Under the pieces are notes generated by a model. It saw only the letters and a program-made list of their open reading frames with translations. It was not told the origin of the DNA and made no database searches. Both the position numbers and the translations under genes were made by a program. From Nocardia jinanensis (GTDB taxonomy: Bacteria > Actinomycetota > Actinomycetes > Mycobacteriales > Mycobacteriaceae), in NCBI RefSeq assembly GCF_014645735.1, contig NZ_BMMH01000004.1:331380-395379 (forward strand): 64,000 bases of DNA. The letters are read 5' to 3'. How positions within the stretch are numbered: position 1 is the stretch's first letter; every line of letters begins with the position of its first letter. This document shows positions 60,969 to 64,000 of the stretch, piece after piece.

Positions 60969-61850
60969 GTGTCCGATCAACTGGAGCCCCGCCTGGCTGA
61001 TTTCCTTCGCGCGGCGCGCGCCCGGCTCACCCCGGATCAGGTCGGTATGGCCGACGCCGGTCGGCGGCGCGTGGCGGGGTTACGGCGCGAGGAACTCGCG
61101 ATGCTGGCGGGCGTGAGCGTCGACTACTACACCCGCCTCGAGCAGGGGCGCAGCAAGAGCGCATCCCCCGAGGTGCTCTACGCCATCGCCGACGCGCTCC
61201 GGCTCGACGGCGCCGAGCGGGCGCACCTGCACACGATCGCGAGGCCCGCCCCCGCCCGCCGCCGCCGGGCGGCCAAACCTCAGCGGCTGCACCCGGCGAC
61301 GCGGACCCTGCTCGATACGTTCGACACTGCTCTCCGGCCTGCCTTCGTGCTCGGACGCCGGCTCGATGTGCTAGGGCAGAACCGCCTCGCCGCGCTCCTG
61401 GTCGCCGACTTCGACAACATGCCCCCGACCGAGCGCAACCAGGCCCGTTTCGTCTTTCTCGACCCGCACGCCCGCGAACTCTATGCGGACTGGGAACAGG
61501 TCGCGGCCGACACCGCCGCCATGCTTCGTATGGACGTCGGCCGGCACCCGGCAGACCCCGGACTGGGGCGGCTCGTCGGTGATCTGTCGATCCAGAGCTT
61601 CGAGTTCCGGCGGCTCTGGGCCCGCAACCGTGTGCACGAGCGCAGCGTCGGCACGAAGCGGTACCACCACCCACTCGTCGGTGACCTCACGATCACGTAC
61701 CAGGCGCTCTCGCCCGGTGACGACCCCGAACAGACCCTGTTCGTGTACGACACGGAACCGGGATCGAGCTCGGCCCACGCACTGCAGCTCCTCGCCGCGA
61801 AGATCACTCCCACACCCACTGGTCGATTCCCGCTGTCCGCCAGTAAGTGA
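60969..61850 (+). CDS. XRE-family regulator with MmyB-like ligand domain (copy 3)
   Basis: The 293-residue regulator has the same helix-turn-helix (LRREELAMLAGVSVDYYTRL) and MmyB-like C-terminal domain (RFVFLDPHARELYADWEQVA, HHPLVGDLTITYQALSPGDD) as copies 1 and 2. GTG 60969 gives the short N-terminal arm seen in the others; ATG 60939 would add 10 residues. The divergent SDR at 59964-60803 is the likely target. Confidence 0.9.
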   Translation: MSDQLEPRLADFLRAARARLTPDQVGMADAGRRRVAGLRREELAMLAGVSVDYYTRLEQGRSKSASPEVLYAIADALRLDGAERAHLHTIARPAPARRRRAAKPQRLHPATRTLLDTFDTALRPAFVLGRRLDVLGQNRLAALLVADFDNMPPTERNQARFVFLDPHARELYADWEQVAADTAAMLRMDVGRHPADPGLGRLVGDLSIQSFEFRRLWARNRVHERSVGTKRYHHPLVGDLTITYQALSPGDDPEQTLFVYDTEPGSSSAHALQLLAAKITPTPTGRFPLSASK

Positions 61851-61924
61851 TGTGGTCCTCGCGAGCCGGCATATCCGTCCCTTCGGCTCGGTGAACCCAG
61901 GGGGTCGGGGCAGGCGGCGGTGCG

Positions 61925-62365
61925 TCAGGCTTCGGCCATCGGCCGCTCACCGCGCAGCACGATGCCGAGGCGATCCGGGAACACGGCGAACACGTGATCG
62001 AGCTGGCCGGGCGACATCATCCGGTCCAGTGCGGAGGTGACACAGCCTGCGGTGAACGTGACATCGCCCGCCGAGATTCCGGCGCGCTCCGCGAACTCGT
62101 CGACGAACTCCGCGACGCCGTGGTTTCCCGGTACCCGGCTGGGTACCCATCCCTCGTACCAGATGCCGCGCAGGAAATCGGGTAGTTGGGCGGCGAGATG
62201 GGCGGAATTGGGCACGCCGATCCGGTCCCGGACGGTGTGCATCCACGCGCGCAACGCCCGCAGCGCGAACGTGAGATCTTCGGTACCCAGAGCGTCGGCG
62301 ACGGCCCGCAACCAGGTGTGTGCGGTGTGCATGCCGGCGGCAAGGGGATCATTGTGATGCGTCAT
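61925..62365 (-). CDS. DUF2267-like protein
   Basis: The 146-residue all-helical protein has a pattern typical of DUF2267 proteins (TEDLTFALRALRAWMHTVRD, VPNSAHLAAQLPDFLRGIWY, TSALDRMMSPGQLDHVFAVF and ending in PDRLGIVLRG). The function of the family is unknown. The start ATG has GGCAGGCGCACCA upstream with no clear SD. A CCGTA..TACGG palindrome lies 46 bp upstream, so it may share a regulator with the desaturase. Confidence 0.75.
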   Translation of the reverse strand: MTHHNDPLAAGMHTAHTWLRAVADALGTEDLTFALRALRAWMHTVRDRIGVPNSAHLAAQLPDFLRGIWYEGWVPSRVPGNHGVAEFVDEFAERAGISAGDVTFTAGCVTSALDRMMSPGQLDHVFAVFPDRLGIVLRGERPMAEA

Positions 62366-62410
62366 TGGTGCGCCTGCCTTCCGAGTGGCCGGTCCGATGC
62401 GCGGGTCGAT

Positions 62411-62426
62411 ACCGTAATTCTACGGT
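62411..62426. promoter_or_regulatory. Palindrome resembling the TetR-B operator
   Basis: ACCGTAATTCTACGGT is a 6+4+6 palindrome that shares the ACCGTA/TACGGT arms and the ATTC core with the 33-bp operator at 24657-24689. It lies 46 bp upstream of the DUF2267-like gene. It may bind the same TetR protein. Confidence 0.5.
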
Positions 62427-62442
62427 GTTACCAGCGGAAACA

Positions 62443-62466
62443 GCAGGTTCGATTCCTGCCTCCACG
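62443..62466 (+). other. tRNA/tmRNA-like T-arm and acceptor remnant
   Basis: GCAGG TTCGATT CCTGC (62443-62459) is a perfect T-stem and loop, directly followed by CTCCAC, as at the 3' end of tmRNA (ssrA) or tRNA genes. No 5' half with a matching acceptor (GTGGAG) lies within 100 bp upstream. It is best explained as an attachment-site scar left when an element integrated into an ssrA or tRNA gene. Confidence 0.45.
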
Positions 62467-62719
62467 GCCGCCCGGAGATCGATACACGCCCGGTCGGCCG
62501 GGCGCTCTTGGCCGCCGGGATCAGGGCGGCACAGTGCGGGCGGGGTGACGGCCACTCGGAACAGCCGGCTACAGCGGAGCGCGCCCGCGCTCGACACCGC
62601 GCGGGACTCCTTCGGCGCGGAAACCCACCTTCTCGTAGACGTGGTGGGCACGTGGATCGAAGGTAGGGGCAGACGGAGCGAAATGTAATGGATACGAAGC
62701 GGTGCACGATCATCCGTGC

Positions 62720-63250
62720 ATGACGATCGCACGGAAATTGGCCACGACAGCCGCTACCGGACTCGTCGGTGCGGCGATGGCCGTGACAGCGCCGGGCGTC
62801 GCCGCCGCCGATCCTTGCCAGCTCGGGGTATCCAACGTCGGACCCCGGACATGCGCCACGACGGAGGTCCGGACGGCCCCGGCATGGACGCTGGGGAACG
62901 GTGTCTGCGTCGGAATGCTGAGTGCCGCCGGAGTCGCCTACGACGGTCCCCTGGACCGGTACCACGCCTTTCCGGGAACTGCCCATTCCATAGAACTGCG
63001 GATTACGCAGGGCTTCTCCCCACTGGGCGATTTCGCGCCGACCATCCTGGCTTGTGACGTCACGGCGATCGTCGACTGGCGGAACCTCGATACCGGCCGG
63101 AGCGGCTCGGTGAGCCATTTCGTCCCTGCGGGCAACACGAGTTCCCGACCGTTCTACCTGCACGTGGACTCGGGCCCGGGGCGGGTCGCGCTCACCGTGC
63201 GCACCGACCGTTCGAGCGTTCCGGCGACGGCCGAAGTGTTCGTCCCCTGA
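62720..63250 (+). CDS. Hypothetical secreted protein
   Basis: The 176-residue protein has a signal peptide (ARKLATTAATGLVGAAMAVT, then APGVAAADPCQ, cleavage near AAA-DP). Four Cys (two around residues 39 and 50, and others in GNGVCVGML and ILACDVTA) may form disulfides. The mature part is beta-rich with aromatic and Gly motifs (FAPTILACDVTAIVDWRNLD). I do not recognise a family. The ATG at 62720 is preferred because it starts the signal peptide with MTIARK. It resembles small exported proteins of nocardiae of unknown function. Confidence 0.7.
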   Translation: MTIARKLATTAATGLVGAAMAVTAPGVAAADPCQLGVSNVGPRTCATTEVRTAPAWTLGNGVCVGMLSAAGVAYDGPLDRYHAFPGTAHSIELRITQGFSPLGDFAPTILACDVTAIVDWRNLDTGRSGSVSHFVPAGNTSSRPFYLHVDSGPGRVALTVRTDRSSVPATAEVFVP

Positions 63251-63261
63251 CCGCACCGCAC

Positions 63262-63459
63262 CGCACCGATCCGGCCGGCGATATCGGCGCCTTGGATGCG
63301 CGGGAAGTCGATCGGGCCTCGCCACCCCGACCGTGCCCGCGGGTCTCCCAGGCGGCCGTACGCGCCCTCGCGGGTCCACAGGTCGGTGTTGTTCAGTGCT
63401 ACGGCACTCACCCGGACCAGCATGTGGGGCAGAGTCTTGCGTCGAGTGATCTGCGTCAC
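63262..63459 (-). pseudogene. Fragment of an MDR alcohol dehydrogenase/quinone oxidoreductase
   Basis: About 50 residues (MLVRVSAVALNNTDLWTREG, then WRGPIDFPRIQGADIAGRIG) match the N-terminal GroES-like domain of zinc-dependent or quinone-type medium-chain dehydrogenases. Both ends are cut: the normal N-terminus and the whole nucleotide-binding domain are missing. It is a decayed remnant. Confidence 0.65.
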
Positions 63460-63543
63460 ATTGCGAACCGATTTCGTTGACCTAAATGTTTATTGAGGTT
63501 TCAGGATGGTCTCACGCGAACTTCACAGCCTCAGGAGATCAAC

Positions 63544-63975
63544 ATGAGCACCGCGACCACTATCGCCGCCCGCATCCCCGCACTGAATCGTCCCGTCGCC
63601 CTGTTCGGCGCGATCGGTGCCGCCCTGCTGGCCAACCTCGTCGTCTGGCTGATCGGCGCGGCTGCCGGCGGCACATTCGAAGCGACCAACGCGGGCCAGG
63701 TGCAGAGTGTGGCTCCCGGCGGAATCATCACGTTGACGGTGGTTCCGATGCTGATCGGTCTCGGCGCGGCAGTGCTGCTGTCCTACAAGTGGATCGGTGT
63801 GCTGCGCGTCGCCGCGGTGACCGGCTCGGTGCTCGCCGTCGCCACCATCGGCATGACCGTGAATGCCGACTTCGACACCGTGTCCACGATCGCGCTGTCG
63901 ATCACGCACCTGACGCTGGTCCCCGCCATAGTCGTCGCGACCGAGGGGCTGCGCCGCAAGCTGATCGAAGGGTGA
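63544..63975 (+). CDS. DUF6069-type four-helix membrane protein
   Basis: The 143-residue protein has four transmembrane helices (starting with ALFGAIGAALLANLVVWLIG, then GGIITLTVVPMLIGLGAAVL and RVAAVTGSVLAVATIGMTVN). The spacing matches the DUF6069 family of small actinobacterial membrane proteins, whose role is unknown. The ATG has CAGGAGATCAAC upstream, a strong SD. It is the last gene of the window and its neighbours beyond the edge are unknown. Confidence 0.8.
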   Translation: MSTATTIAARIPALNRPVALFGAIGAALLANLVVWLIGAAAGGTFEATNAGQVQSVAPGGIITLTVVPMLIGLGAAVLLSYKWIGVLRVAAVTGSVLAVATIGMTVNADFDTVSTIALSITHLTLVPAIVVATEGLRRKLIEG

Positions 63976-64000
63976 CATGCACAGACGGGAGGGGTGCGCA

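Noticed and set aside
62443..62466. A complete tRNA gene
   Set aside because: Only the T-arm and 3' acceptor are present; no matching 5' half, D-arm or anticodon loop was found within 100 bp.

Overview
The window is about 64 kb of high-GC DNA that looks like a chromosomal, accessory-rich stretch of a mycolic-acid actinobacterium, most likely Nocardia or a close relative. The clues are an antigen-85-type mycolyltransferase, an AlkB alkane hydroxylase, a DesA3-type acyl-CoA desaturase, an acyl-CoA carboxylase beta subunit, several DUF5994 proteins, WXG100/YbaB pairs, and many TetR and XRE/MmyB regulators. The genus is inferred from this gene content.

Layout. 0-5 kb: a SigF-type sigma factor, three very small genes, two small membrane proteins and a translationally coupled DUF5994 pair. 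5-10 kb: a frameshifted gene, a secreted lipase, alkB, and a patch of decayed genes (CitE-like lyase, GntR UTRA domain). 10-16 kb: a membrane protein, a lipoprotein, an MHS-type transporter, a methyltransferase and the mycolyltransferase. 16-33 kb: two paralogous repeat-rich coiled-coil proteins (16.1 and 30.4 kb) bracket a MoxR-ATPase/VWA-metallopeptidase operon, a tail-to-tail pair of near-duplicate TetR genes, and two fatty-acid desaturases with a glycosidase-like gene between them. A near-perfect 33-bp palindrome separates the second TetR gene from the DesA3-type gene.

33-43 kb: accD, two SRPBCC proteins, a TetR regulator, an epoxide-hydrolase-like protein lacking its catalytic residues, and two divergent SDR/XRE-MmyB pairs (a third is at 60-62 kb). 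43-57 kb is the most unusual part. A minus-strand operon has a 37-residue peptide, an HExxH peptide-hydroxylase-type protein and a PI-kinase-like protein, and looks like a small RiPP cluster. Divergent from it are two giant paralogous ORFs (1346 and about 1510 residues). Each joins a WXG100/CpnT-like N-terminal module with hydrophobic segments to a long Pro/Thr linker, an array of four or six XRE helix-turn-helix domains, and a C-terminal region resembling sigma-70 regions 2-4. A WXG100 protein with a decayed zincin-like domain and a YbaB/EbfC protein follow. 57-64 kb: HxlR/MDR, OYE, SDR/XRE, a DUF2267 protein, a tmRNA/tRNA-like 3' remnant beside a palindrome, a secreted protein, an MDR fragment and a DUF6069 membrane protein.

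Four themes link the genes: lipid and alkane metabolism (lipase, alkB, two desaturases, accD, mycolyltransferase); oxidoreductases each with a divergent regulator; T7SS-style large proteins without any secretion-machine genes in view; and a probable peptide natural-product operon. All family names come from sequence reading, not from a database search.
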